Below, in pieces: positions 1 to 11,744 of a stretch of 64,000 nucleotides of DNA. The stretch is from Albifimbria verrucaria (Eukaryota; Ascomycota; Sordariomycetes; Hypocreales; Stachybotryaceae), in contig JAHREC010000013.1 of NCBI GenBank assembly GCA_020081605.1, positions 7,006,001-7,070,000 on the forward strand, read 5' to 3'. The translations under genes and the position numbers were made by a program. The notes under the pieces are model-generated. The model had not been told where the DNA came from. It did no database searches and was given only the letters and a program-made list of their open reading frames with translations. The number at the start of each line of letters is the position of its first letter. Within the stretch, counting starts at the first letter, position 1.

Positions 1-648
1 GCAAGTAATGGCCGCCGCGTATCCAGACATCTTCGCAGCCGCATCAGAATTCAGCGGAGAACCGGCCGGATGTTTCTATACAGGTACCGTTCGAGGTTGG
101 AATGGTCAATGTGCAGGCGGCCAAGTTCACCATACGCCTGCTGAATGGGCGACTATTGTTCGCAACATGTATCCAGGTTATACGGGCCAATATCCTAGAA
201 TGCAAATCTATCATGGCGATGTCGATACTACTCTCAACATCAACAGCTTCAACGAATCCATCAAGGAGTGGTCTGGCATATTCGGCTACTCAGGGTACCA
301 ACCCGAGCTATTGGCAACAACCCAGGTCCCAGATTGACAAAGTATGTCTACGGCGACCGCCTTGAGGGTATTTGGGGACATGGAATCGGTCATGTAGTCC
401 CAACAAACGAAACAGAAGCCTTGAAATGGTTCGGAATTATTGGAGGGGCTCCTCCAACAACATCCACCCTGTCGAGTACAACGCAGGCATCCTCGACTCA
501 GCAGCCAAGCTCAACCTCTCAACCTGGCAATGGGAACTGTGCTGCCAAGTGGGGACAGTGTGGTGGCTCAGGGTGGTCAGGTCCAACTTGTTGCCAGTCT
601 GGGAGTTCCTGTCAGGCCCAAAATACCTGGTACTCGCAATGCTTATAG
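1..648 (+). CDS. Acetyl xylan esterase (CE1) C-terminal part with CBM1, 5'-truncated by window
   Basis: Secreted esterase that removes acetyl groups from xylan. The window enters after the nucleophile elbow, reading in frame 2 from about base 2. Visible are a [13 protein letters not shown] block, the acid region IYHGDVDTT and the histidine region GIGHVVP. A Ser/Thr-rich linker (about 460-530) leads to a fungal CBM1 cellulose-binding module at 535-645, with the WGQCGG, CCQSG and NTWYSQCL signatures. The frame breaks in the CCC run near 328-330; restoring one C joins the two frames into a family-like [10 protein letters not shown] stretch. I take this as a sequencing error. Feruloyl esterase of the same CE1 fold is an alternative, but the block pattern favours acetyl xylan esterase. 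Confidence 0.88.
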
Positions 649-1639
649 AGTGCTCCATACCAGCATGCTTGCAGCAACCTATCTGAAGCTTTGGTATGCT
701 GTGCTAAATGTCATGTTGATATCTTCTTCAGAAGCTTAGTTCTCCAATTCCTCAAGAAAGAGAAACAATTATGGTTCGATGATATCAGCACAGTGATAGT
801 GAATATTGAGACTTTCTACCTTAGGAATATTTGGTGACCAGTCATCTTGAATGGGAGTTAAGTGCTTCACCAGCCAAGGCACCATTCCCGCACGCATAAA
901 ATACAATTGGTGTAAGAAGATCCGAAGATACAGTATGTCCTCCTCCAATGAAGCCACTTAAAGCTTATCGCAAAAGTCTCATTGATAAGCGGGCGTTTTC
1001 TTGTGTAGAAATTACGTGGAAGATGAGAAGAAGATTCTGATTGAAGGTGAAATGAAGGTATTTGGACTCAGTGTATTATTACATGCCAAGCGTACTCAGA
1101 ATTAACAATACTTGCATGGCTCTAAATGCGGCCTTTTCTCTATATATCTATACCTTGATTATTTCTCTTATATTCTGTTATCTCAGTACTAAGAATATAG
1201 GTCTTGTTCTCTTAATGTTTTCCACCATATGGTCTTCATTGGAGGATCAAGTTGCAGAATTTTGTTTGAAAAGAATCCTTTGGATGATAATGGATGATCC
1301 TACTCAAGGCATTCGGTTCCATTTACCGTTGCCAAGCCAGCCACTAAGGGGAAACATCATGCCTTGATTGTGGATTGAAGACTACTTTACCAGGGCATCA
1401 CGCCCAATTATGAGGAATTGCCAGGGTACCTGACTCCACTGCACGCTCTTACCAGCCTATTTGAGCATAGCTGCAGTCTAAGTCACAGAGGAATACGAGA
1501 TAATGCAGCCTTGGTAAGGAATTGTGGGAGCATTACCTGCGAGATGTATAAAAGCTTCCAATACTCGCGACAAGTCTAGGAGGCGGTGGCCCGGTATTGA
1601 ACCTGCATGCGCGCGTTTTTATCTACTCTGTAGTTCAAG
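649..1639. other. Intergenic, no gene seen
   Basis: 991 bp between the esterase stop and the subtilase start. It is AT-rich with short open frames that look like no known protein. A TATA-like GTATAAAAG lies near 1548, about 90 bp before the subtilase ATG. Confidence 0.5.
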
Positions 1640-4600
1640 ATGAGAATAAGACATTCAATCATCGGCTTGCTTGCCGTAGGATGTTTTGCCAGCGCAGGGT
1701 CCTTCCGCCGCGATCTTGATGGTAAAGCAGCTTCTGACAACGACGTTCTTATTGCTCCCAAGAAGTTTATCATCGAAATTGACGAGGTATATAATAGAAC
1801 ACAATGCATTCGAGTTTGTTTGGTTCTATTTTGGAATATTACATCTAACCTGACGATAGGACACGAACAAAAATGACCTGATCAAGAATATTGAGTCTAG
1901 GCCGGGCAGTCGTGTCATCAAGATCTTTGACTCCGATGTCTTCAAAGGAATCTCCATAGAATCGGATAGCCTCAATACGGATACCTTGAAATCCCTGCAA
2001 TTTGTTGTCAGAGCCTGGCACTCGACGCGAGTCAGTCTACCTCCGGTCGTTCAGGGCAAAAGCTTCAGTGATGATGCTGCTGCACCCCAGTATCACATCC
2101 ATGACATGACTGGCGTTGATCGTCTTCATAATGAAGGCATTATGGGGAAAATGTCAAGATCGGCATTGTTGACACAGGCTTGGACTATAATCACCCTGCT
2201 GTAAGTTGAGTATCAATATTATCTTTGAGGTTTTGCAGGTGTCACGGCTAATACGTAAGTGGATCTAAAGCTCGGTGGCTGCTTTGGACAAGGTTGCAAA
2301 GTTTCTGGCGGGTACGATTTTGTCGGCGATGGCAGTAAATCTCCTAAACCTCCAACTATTGATAACTGGTTGACTGAATTACAATAGATGGTTGGCCGTA
2401 TCCTGGTGAACAGAAAAGTCCTGATGACGATCCCATGGATGAGCAAGGACATGGTACCCATGTTGCTGGCATCATAGCGGGCAAAGGCGATCAGTACGAA
2501 ATTTTGAACGTTTTGGAGATCTGAACCGATACTGACTTTTTATGAAGATTCGTCGGTGTTGCTCCTGATGCAACGTTATATTCCTACAAGATCTTCGGTT
2601 CTGTTAGTAAACTAGCCAAGATTATCAGGAGTACTAGACTGACCATGTTCAGGGTGGAACCGACGAAGAGACCATTATAGAAGCTTTCCTCAAGGCCCAT
2701 GAAGACGGAGTGAGTCGAATCACTGGAATACCAGAACAATGAATTCGGTTCTAACTTGATTAAACTTAGGTCGATATCATCTCTGCGAGTGTTGGCAGCA
2801 CAGGCGGTTGGGCAGAGACAGCGTGGGGGAAGTGACACGCCGGCTCGTGGACGAAGGAATTGTTGTCGTCATCGCTGCCGGAAACGATGGCTACCTCGGC
2901 CCATGGGCTATGAGTTCAGGTGCTGCTTCAGCCGACGCTCTGGCAGTCGCGTCGGTTGATGCAACCATCGCCAGTGGCCGTCGTTGGGCTGCTACATTTA
3001 ACCTTGATGGACACTCGAACAGGACTATCTTGGCCTATCGTCCAGACTTTGAACTTTTCCCCTGAGGTTGTCGGTCTCCCTATTATGCCGCTCACCCTCG
3101 ACCCCAACGTTGTTAATGACACCTGCTCGCCTCTGCCAGCGGACCTTGACTTATCGGGAGTCATTCCCTTATAAAACTCGGCGGTTGCACAGACATGAAA
3201 AAGGAGGAGTTTGTTAACAGGCGTGGGGCCAAATACGTACTGATGTACATGCAAGATGGTAGGATTGATTCATTTTCTGGATCTGGCTGGGCAAACAGTT
3301 CAAAGGCCATGATCCCCAATGCGGCTGGAAAGGCCATTATAGAAACCGTCCTTGCAGGTGGCAATGTCACTGCTGACTTCTCACTCGACCCTAACACCAA
3401 CTACGTCGGCATATATAACTCTCTGGGTGGGAAACCATCTGAGTTCACTTCATGGGGTCCTACATTTGATTTGGCCCTGAAACCGGACATTGCCGCACCA
3501 GGAGGACGTATTTTGTCCACCTTTCCAGGCGGAGCGTACCGCGAATACAGTGGAACAAGCATGGCCACCCCTTATATCTCCGGTGTTGCAGCCCTTTATA
3601 TTGGCAAATATGGGGGAGAAGTGTTCATGGCCGTGATTTTGCTCGCAAGCTTCAAGCGCGTATCATGAATACCGGCAAGGCAGTCGAATTTACCGATAAT
3701 ACCGGAAAGGACTTTGGCTTCTGGGCACCCCTGTTCAAGTTGGGACAGGATTGGTGGATGCCGTGGCAGTCTTGAACTATACAACGACTCTATCCTTCGC
3801 AAAGTTCCACCTGAACGATACGAACCACTTCTCCCGATATCATTCGGTTGAAATCAGTAATAATGATCAAAAGAACGTTGAATATCGATTTGCCGTCCAG
3901 GATGCTGCCGGTTTCGAAACACAGTTTACTGATGCTTCGGAGGCTCCATTTGCTCCTCGTCTCAAGGACTTGGACGAGCTTGTGCCGTTCAAAATCACCC
4001 CAGAAGTCACATTACCAAGTGGCAGAATGATACTTAAAGCAGGAGAGACACGCAAAGTGCAGTAAGTGGACATTCAACTGGGATGAATGTTTAGTGTTTT
4101 GAGGAAGCTAATCGGCGTAGGTTCAATTTCAAGGAGCCTAGGGGTCTTAATAGCTCAAGACTTCCCATCTACAGTGGCAAGATTCTCATCAGTGGAACAA
4201 ATGGGGACGAGCTATCCGTGCCCTACTTTGGAGTTGCAGCGAATCTCAAGCGTGATATTCCAGATATCTGGTACTCCCAAGAAGATTACCCTAGAATTGT
4301 CTCTGGCCGGAACAATACCCCTATTGCCGAGAAGTCGAGGTGAGTTGGAGCAGGAAATTCTATGAAAACGTCTAGATTACTCATGATCACAGATTTTCTT
4401 TCAATCTCTCGTCTGAGGTACAAGATTTCCCAAAACTACAGACGATCTTCCGTTACGGAACCAGAGAGTACCGTTGGGACGTGAGTTTTCTATATCATCC
4501 AGCAGAACAGTAAACTTGAGATGGCTGACGCTCACTTGATAAGATTTTTGAAGCAACTTACCGTGAGCGTGACTGGGTATACCCACCCATAGCTGGAAAG

Positions 4601-4891
4601 AATAAGTTTATTGGCTCTGCCACAAGTTTCGATTATCAGCAGAGCCTTAACTACCCAATTGTTGATCCAGAGACCGATGATATCAACAATACCTGGTCAT
4701 TTCCAGCTTATAACCTACCTCGCGATGTGCCAATGCAGGCATGGTGGCTTGGCAAGCTAGCTGATGGTACACAGATAAAGCCAGGGAAATACGTGTTCAG
4801 GGTCGCAGCTCTGGCTCCATACGGCAATCCACATGCGGCAGATAATTGGCATGTATGGCTGACGAAAGAAATTGAGGTTTTTGCAGAATAG
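1640..4891 (+). CDS. Secreted subtilisin-like serine protease (S8A) with C-terminal Fn3-like domain
   Basis: Secreted endopeptidase of the large fungal S8A group (minor extracellular protease/Pr1C type). It begins with a hydrophobic signal peptide and an inhibitor-I9-like propeptide. The triad is complete: Asp in IVDTGLDYNH (about 2170), His in GHGTHVAG (about 2450), Ser in GTSMATPY (about 3555), with the oxyanion Asn in AAGNDG (about 2880). The C-terminal 450 residues resemble the Fn3-like domain of C5a-peptidase-type subtilases. Introns I can place include about 1788-1859, 2202-2270, 2335-2394, 2499-2550, 2710-2769, 4062-4120, 4340-4392 and 4481-4544. Frame breaks fall in runs at 2148-2151 (A), 2825-2829 (G), about 3055, 3166-3168 (C), 3612-3616 (G) and 3734-3735 (T). 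Each but the 3055 one is repaired by a single added base, so the gene is probably intact in the organism. Roughly 870-900 aa. Confidence 0.87.
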
Positions 4892-5483
4892 AACTCGTCA
4901 TCGGACTGAACGAATCAAAGTCAAAGCAATTTAACAAGGGCTAATTGAAGGATACTAAGCTAAGCAATCGCACTAATATTGAGCGGTGTTGAAGTTATAG
5001 AGCTTCAGATGTCATGTTAAAATTGCATTAAGAAGAATTACGAGGAACCAAATGCTGAGCTGTGCTTCAGTCTACATCCAGTGGACTTACTGTCACAATG
5101 AATCTCAGGTTCGTGAGATTCTAGCTTCAAGCGGACATTAGTGTACTTGAAGTCCTTGAGACATCACATGGATATATGCATTGCTCATATCTTTGTTGAT
5201 ATATGAAATATTTCTCATGGCTCGTTTAGTGAATTTCTTTGATAGCCAAGGCCTTACACCTGGATTAAGTGTCTGGCTACTTCCTACTGTGGAATATAGT
5301 TTAGGGAATTCTCTACTCATAACTTAGCTCCGTATGTCGATGTTCGGGGCCAGAGCTGTGTATCTCAGAGAATTTATCAGCTGATTTGGCTGGTCTTGGC
5401 TTCCATTATGATGCTTTCAAATATGCCTTGACGGATTCTAAGGTTAGATTGAAATTTGTCCAAGGGCGTTGCCTGGATGGTCC
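4892..5483. other. Intergenic between convergent genes
   Basis: 592 bp between the stops of the subtilase (+) and the carboxylesterase (-). AT-rich; presumably holds both 3' untranslated regions. No coding signal seen. Confidence 0.5.
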
Positions 5484-7437
5484 TTAGAACACACCATCAA
5501 GCAAGACATTATCTATAATAAACTTGATAGCATCAGCTCGATCGACATCATCTTCTACCCAAGAGCCATAACCACTTAGCACCATATTGCTTGCTTTGGT
5601 ATCATATTTGGGCCATTTTGGTAATGCAACTCCTAGTAATACTTAGCTTTTCACATTTGTATTTGACAAAGCAGGATATTTGCTTACCAACGCTACCAGT
5701 ATTGGGATCCAAATCATGCACGAAGCTGATCCACGCCGTCGACATGAGATTCGCCAAATTTTGATCCCAAGCATGAGTAGGAATGTTGTTAGAGAACACG
5801 TAAGCCTGTTCCGTTCCAGTTGATATTCCTTTCCAATGTTCAGAATTATTAGAAGAAAGATGGTTGAATCTGTACTTGTAAACAGGGACGCCATCATTAG
5901 CCAACACCTGTGCGATCATTCGCGCCGGCGCAATCTGTACTATATCTCCAAAGATGGAGCAAGCCATTTTGTCCAAGCTTCCCGAGGTGAAACGGGCTTT
6001 CCCCGTATTGTAAGGGCAACCTAGACTCGGATCATTGGAATACATATTTATCAAGGCCGATACAGTACTATTGGGCAGTAACTGAGGCCGGAAGTATCCC
6101 TTGGCTTATCTGTATCAACACGAGAGAAAACTCTAACAAGCTTGACTGGAACCATGTACCTACCTACATGATCGGATAGTTGATCTTCATTATTTATTCC
6201 TGTTGGAGCTGAGGTTGTCCCTTCGTCTGTATTTGCTATTCGACTGTTAGCATCCCACTATGGTATTTGTGCTATTGTTATCTGTGGTTTTATCTTACTT
6301 CCTATCATTGTAGCCAGTTTGACATACTTGCCTTCAAGTATTGCCCGCTGGATAGAAGTGTGAGAAAAGTGCCGTCGACTGACTGTCCAGTCGCTGATCC
6401 CACATTTTTGCGAAGATTGTCAACCGGTAGTTTTCGGATGCAGTCCAATTTCTCCCTAGCACTTGCGTTTGCTAGCGAGGGCACGATGAATTAACTAGCT
6501 TGTCAAAGGTTTCCTGAAAGGAAGCTGTGTCTGGGCGTGTAAGAGGAAAAGCACCACCACTTTGTAAAATCACGCCCCGGAAAAGGCGGTCGTTTCTGCC
6601 CCCATAGGCCATCATGTGAGAGTAAGTGGAAACTGCCCCAGCTCTTGTGAAAAATCAGCACTCCCTGTTGTCATTTTGGGACATTACTCACGATTCTCCA
6701 GCTAATGTAACTTTGTCCGCATCACCTCCAAATGCAGAGATATTTTCTTTTATCCAACGCAATGCAAGGCGTTGATCAAGCATGCCTATGTTAAGCAAAC
6801 CAAGATCCGCCATCTCTCTTCCATTAAGGAAACCAAAAGGACCTAGTCTATAGTTCTTTTCATATCCGTTAGACTGCTTTCGAGTTCTCGGAATGATGGG
6901 CAAAACTCACAAGGGTCACGAGAATAATAGGTTTGTTTAGCTCATTCGAAATTCGGACCATCGAAGTTCCTTCAAATATTGGATCGGCCTATCCAAGTAT
7001 TTCACAAGGATCAGAGAGGATTGTCATGTTGTAAAGAAGACGAGGACAAACCGTATAACCGCTGGTCAAGCCCCTCCATACAACCACACTAAAACCGGTA
7101 ACTTTCTATCAACCTTAACCCTCCCAGCCGGTCTCCAAATGTTCAAAGTAAGACAATCCTCGCTAAAGTTTCCCTGTAATGCTCTTGAATAACAAGATGC
7201 TCCGAACTTGTCGGCTTGGAGAATCCCGAATGACTTTCTCAAAGGCACAGCTTGGCGCAGACGCATGTCGCCCACCGGTGGCTCAGCAAAAGGAACACCT
7301 AGAAACTTCTGTACCTGGGCATTTACATCACAAATACCTTGTAAAGTTCCATTCAATGTTCTCACCACTGAACCTGGGCAGGTACATAGTACTGCAATGG
7401 GGTAAACCATGAGTAGGAGTAATGATGTAAACATCAT
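5484..7437 (-). CDS. Secreted carboxylesterase type B-like protein, catalytic His apparently lost
   Basis: Alpha/beta-hydrolase of the carboxylesterase/lipase type B family. The start at 7437 opens a hydrophobic signal peptide. The block [12 protein letters not shown], then SEDCLTLN, the [10 protein letters not shown] block and [14 protein letters not shown] follow. The nucleophile elbow GES|AGA is split by an intron (roughly 6650-6692). The acidic residue is present in [10 protein letters not shown] (about 6215-6232). At the position of the third catalytic residue (normally G-x-x-H-G-x-E) the sequence reads [12 protein letters not shown] (about 5800-5835), so His is replaced by Thr in an otherwise open frame. 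The last intron lies at about 5640-5690 and the C-terminus ends LLDGVF. One frame break at the G run 6479-6481. Could be a non-catalytic binding protein or a weakened esterase; I infer this from one motif only. Confidence 0.78.
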
Positions 7438-8234
7438 TGTGACTATGTTCCTAATAAGGTGAACAATCTTGACTGTATAGTGAATGTGAGCCTCTGGTAT
7501 CTAATCCTGTAGTCTAAATTATTTTCTGGTCAAAAAATTGCGCGACCAGGGCCAACTGGGAGAAGAACCGGTGTATTAGCCGGATTTTCATGATTCGACC
7601 ATAATGCAAATGATGTCAAGGCATAATATACTTCCATCTTACGCTAAAGAAAATCCCACCAATATGCAAATGAGACTGTTTTCGCAACTTCCACCAAGAT
7701 TGGAACGGAACTACAAAGTAGGACTTCCATATTCTTTAGGAAATAAGCAATATCTAGCTTTGAATGAGGTGGAAAATCAGGTCCATGTCGGGCAGAGCGC
7801 TATAATTGCAATTGTGCCTACTCACAACACAGAGCCGAACAAAACAATTTTTGCTCAGCCCCGAAATTTTCCAGGGGCCACTATAACTCTAGAGTAGATG
7901 AAATAGTAGGTTCCTCATCAATGGACAGACACAGCATCATTGTCGAGCCTATTCCGAGATTGCTAACAACATACTCGCGCGTTACCATATGAGCTTGGGG
8001 AAATTAATCAATAGTCTTTCATTCAGAGTTCTTCCGCTTTGAGAATGCTTTTAAAAATATAAAAATGTACACAGAGGTCATGATGTGATTAAATTTCACA
8101 CAACCTCGGACACAGAATGCCACCACAACTCCAATAACCCAGTATTCTGTATATGTGAAAGCTTCAAGTATATCGCAGACCTAGATTCATTCTACCTTCC
8201 GGTATGACGCCTCTTTGTTGCAATGAGTGAATAT
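7438..8234. other. Intergenic, no gene seen
   Basis: 797 bp between the carboxylesterase start and the P450 stop, both minus-strand genes. It should contain the esterase promoter. Short open frames (for example 7604-7897 +) show no family features. Confidence 0.45.
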
Positions 8235-9576
8235 TCATTCACTATCTGTATCTGCTGTCGAAAACTTCATCGGACAGCCAATAATTCCCAACTCCGGCAT
8301 CCTTGCATACTCGAGTTCCCCATCTATTTCAAAGTCTTTTGTACTACGTAGTATCACGCGAATGGCGATATCGAGAGCCCTGTTAGAGTTCAGCCAAGGG
8401 TAATAACCTGCATCTATCAGGAGACTTACAATCTTGCAAGTGGCATTCCGGCACACTGGTGCCTGCCTCTACCAAATGCGATATGTGCCGAGATGTTCTC
8501 TCTATGAAGGATAAACTCGTCAGGTCTCTCAAAGACTGCACTATCTCGGTTTGCAGCCGCATAGCACAAAGTGACTGGCTCCGTCGGGTAAATTGTTTTG
8601 CCATGAAGATGCACTTCCTTGGAGGTCGTCCTTGCAAACCCCCTGTAGGGGCTATACAAACGAAGGAATTCTTCTATTGCTTTAGGTAGGAGAGACTCAT
8701 CTTCGCGTAATTTATTCTGTAACTCTTTATCTTTTGAGAGATGGTAACATATAGACCCAATTAAAATGGGAGGCGCAACTACCCCACGACCAGGGATTGT
8801 CGGAGACAACCACTGGAGACTAGTTAGCATAATTACTAGCAACGCTACCACTTAACTGACATCAAATGTTCCTCACTCAGGGGCTGCCCATTTGAGTCAC
8901 GCTCCAGCAGCAGGGATGATGCAGGATCGTCATCTGGACACCTGGGCTGGATTCGACGGTTGGCTAATAGTTCTTTTGCAATTTGATACATTTTGTTTGA
9001 ATTAGTAGTCACAGTGTCTTTGTCCAACCTCCTCCATGCACTGAGCCAGGCGGAAGCTGTAGCAGCAAGCGTCGGTGCCACGTCAGGTTCGAGGTTAAGC
9101 CATTCCGACTCTATCCTGGCTACAAAGTTGGCTGCGAACTCTGCACTGATGTCACCTCGACCGCGAGCTAACAATGGCGCAAGTTCTGCTTCTGCATGCT
9201 TTTTCAAAGGCTCAGTGAGGCGGGTGAGTCGGGCTGGTTTCACGGTGCGTTCTAGTGCAGTTCGAAAAGGTGTGTGTGCTGGTGCATCGAAGTTGAGAGG
9301 AGGTCGACGAAGACCTCTGGGGTCGCTTGGAACAACAGCCTTAACACTAGATATATATGTTTTGGAGTCTAAGGCGGCTTGTTTGATATCTTCATAGCGT
9401 GTAAGAAGCCAGTATCCTCCATATTCCTTTACGTGAATCAGAGGACATTGCTTGCGAAGATAATTGTATTCTTCATGTATCTTCTCCGGACTGTCATTCG
9501 AAACCGCATCGAGCTTGCTCATTTCTTGATGAGAAATGTTTGGTATAGATTTGTCATCATATGCTGTAGTGTTCAT
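8235..9576 (-). CDS. Bacterial-type soluble cytochrome P450
   Basis: Haem-thiolate monooxygenase-family protein of 416 aa with no N-terminal membrane anchor, the size and form of bacterial class I P450s. Introns at complement(8820..8860) and complement(8380..8429) join the three exons with no frame error (1,251 coding bases). Seen: the substrate-region block NFDAPAHTPFRTALERTV, the K-helix ExxR in EEFLRLYSPYRGF, the meander block ERPDEFILHRE and the haem loop FGRGRHQCAG with the Cys ligand. The I-helix reads about PGRGVVAPPIL. The acid-alcohol pair (D/E-T) used for oxygen activation is not there. It is divergent to the MFS carrier at 10060 with a 483-bp shared promoter, suggesting joint control, perhaps uptake and conversion of one small substrate. 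Substrate unknown. Confidence 0.9.
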
Positions 9577-9730
9577 TATATTAGTGACAGCTGTGTTTCA
9601 TAACCGGTGTGTTAATATCCTTCCTCATGCAAAAGCGCCAAGGACTTTAGATGAGTACTGATATACGAACAAGTATTAGGAACTAGCCTGGAGATCAGAG
9701 CACTCGTGTACTGCTGTATCCCGGTGCCCA

Positions 9731-9751
9731 CTGCCGAGGCCTTCTCGGCAG
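9731..9751. promoter_or_regulatory. Perfect inverted repeat, candidate Zn2Cys6 operator
   Basis: CTGCCGAG and CTCGGCAG arms of 8 bp around a 5-bp GCCTT spacer. It contains CCG-N9-CGG, an everted arrangement of the triplets bound by Zn2Cys6 regulators. Placement about midway in the divergent promoter fits a shared operator. Binding is inferred only. Confidence 0.45.
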
Positions 9752-9891
9752 TTTGTCCTCTAAGCGGGGTAGGGTGTGAGACGATATTGCCAAAATTACC
9801 ACGACGATCAGCTCAACATTACTGGTGCGGTTGATTTGAGCACAAGGAGGGGATTGTTTTGGTTCACACTAGAAGGAGGTATTATGGTGAA

Positions 9892-9923
9892 TCTAGATCT
9901 ACGGCTATCATTTGTCTAGATCT
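9892..9923. repeat. Two copies of TCTAGATCT, 23 bp apart
   Basis: Identical 9-mers at 9892-9900 and 9915-9923, each containing the palindromes TCTAGA and AGATCT. The spacing is close to two helical turns, so both would face the same side of DNA. Possible activator half-sites for the MFS gene; could be chance. Confidence 0.35.
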
Positions 9924-10059
9924 GGCATAAAATCTGGCTCTCAAGTGGTTGATTTTTCCCTCTCTTTTCGCCAAGGACCAATTTATGTTCTGTCTCCTAC
10001 ATCTCATCCACTTACAGAGAGTGTAAAGCTTTGGTATTGCACCAAACTATCACTTCAAA

Positions 10060-11744
10060 ATGAACTATGAGCCTCTGAAACATAAGACTATCGCTGGAAC
10101 CGAGCATAGAGAAATTGGACAGAACGATCTCTTTCGACCACCTCACGCGTACTACCGACCCCAGAACGAAAATGAGGCCAAACTCGACAAGAGAATTAAT
10201 CGCAAATTTGACTTCATTGTTGTTTCTCTCCTAGCTATTGAGTTCATTGTAAGTTTGTCTATTGAGACTTATACGGGCTCAGGGCCAACTGATTCGGCAA
10301 AGTTTTGCGGTATAGATAAAACAAATGTGGGTTTCGTTGCGACCAGCTCATTCATAAAAGATGCCAATCTAGCCCCTGACGATATTCCCAATTCCCTTTC
10401 CCTCTTCTCGGTGACCTATGTAACGCTACAGCCAGTCATGGTAATATTGGCTCGACGAGTGGGCGTGAAATATTTCTTGGGGATCCAGCTTATTACGTGG
10501 GGTAGCCTCTGCATGTGTCACGCCGCCATCCAAGGCAGTAGGACTCTAGTTGCTCTACGACTTTTGATTGGCGCGGCTGAGTCGGGTTTCACTCAGATTG
10601 CGATGTACTACATGTCTGCATTATACCCGAAATATGATGTTGGCTTCAGATTTGGCATATTCACTGGGATGTATTCAGTAGCAGGAGCCTTTGCTGGTGT
10701 TCTTGCGTACGGACTTCTCAGGATACAAACACAAACTTTGCATGGCTGGCAGATCGTATTTCTCTTTGAAGGAGCTTTTACTGTTTTCCTCGGCATCATC
10801 ACATTCTTTTCTCTTCCTAAGAGCCTTTCCACCGCATGGTTTCTTACTGAAACGGAACGTGAGCATGCCTTGAGAAGAATGGAAATAGATTTGGCTGGCT
10901 CGCAGGAGGAAGGCGATATCAGCAACACCAGTTTGACCAAGCGGGATTTCATTGACGTCGCTAAAGACTGGAAGAAATTACTGATCATTGTATGCAACAT
11001 TACTACAGTTCTCCCAGTTACTGCCTTTACGACGTTTCTACCCTTGATTGTGCAAGGGATGGGATACAAAGGCATCGAAGCTACTCTGATGAGCATTTCA
11101 CCTTTCGTTGTGTAAGCATTCTGGTTGAACTTTGCTAGAATCAAATTACTGATCATCCCCTACAATCAACAGCGGCGTTGTCGGTCTTCTCCTCATTGTT
11201 TGGTCCAGTGATCATTTCAAAGAACGAATGCTGCATGTTGTTGGTGGCCTGTGCCTCGGAATCATTGGTTGTGTTGTCATGGCTACGTCTACTAATATAA
11301 ACCTTCGATATGGTTTTGCCCATGTATGCATGGCCGGCGTTTTCGTCGGCGGGCCGCTGCTTGCTGTTTTGCTAGCCAATAATACACCATGGAAGAGCAC
11401 AAGGAGTGTTGTCATGGGAGTAAATGGATGGTCCAACATTGCTGGAGTTATCGCTGGGCAAATATTCAAACACAAATATGCCCCTAGATGTAAGTTTCTT
11501 GAAGAGTGTCATGGCCTGGTTGCTTTTCTCTAACATGTTGATAGATAAAGTTCCTTTGACGGTGACCATGGTTATTATGGGCTGTGGAATATGTGGTCTT
11601 GTATTCCTCAAGTACATGTACACCCGGGAAAACAACAAAAGAGCCAGTGCTATTGTAGGGTGGGATGAGTCTGACTTTGCTGCCGAAGCTACGTCTGAAG
11701 ATAGGCGAGGAGATCAAAGGCGGACATTTATTTATGCCTCATGA
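10060..11744 (+). CDS. MFS transporter, allantoate permease (Dal5/ACS) family
   Basis: Plasma-membrane symporter of the anion:cation symporter family (Dal5, Tna1, Fen2 relatives), which move carboxylated small molecules such as allantoate, nicotinate or pantothenate. Seen: a charged cytosolic N-terminus ending DKRINRKFDF, DKTNVGFV in place of the usual TM1-2 loop motif, a GAAESGF block, about 12 hydrophobic segments and a charged C-tail. Introns at 10249-10302, 11112-11172 and 11490-11544 give 1,515 coding bases (504 aa), the usual size. The first intron is 54 nt without an in-frame stop, so an unspliced form of 522 aa would also be open. However, the spliced form restores the family TM1 (EFIFCGIDKTNVGF). 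No frame errors. The substrate is unknown; the neighbouring P450 suggests a catabolic role. Confidence 0.88.

Larger units (their letters stand above)
9577..10059. promoter_or_regulatory. Divergent promoter between P450 (-) and MFS carrier (+)
   Basis: 483 bp separating two divergent starts. It contains a perfect 8+8 bp inverted repeat (9731-9751) and a 9-bp direct repeat (9892 and 9915), described separately. A pyrimidine-rich stretch (about 9955-9975) lies in the 5' leader side of the MFS gene. Confidence 0.6.

Noticed and set aside
1587..1625. A GGTTCAATACC string on the minus strand suggesting a tRNA T-arm
   Set aside because: The flanking bases do not pair into a T-stem and no acceptor or anticodon arm follows.
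8226..8243. Palindrome TGAATATTCA at the P450 stop
   Set aside because: Ten-base AT-rich palindromes are frequent by chance and it overlaps the coding end.
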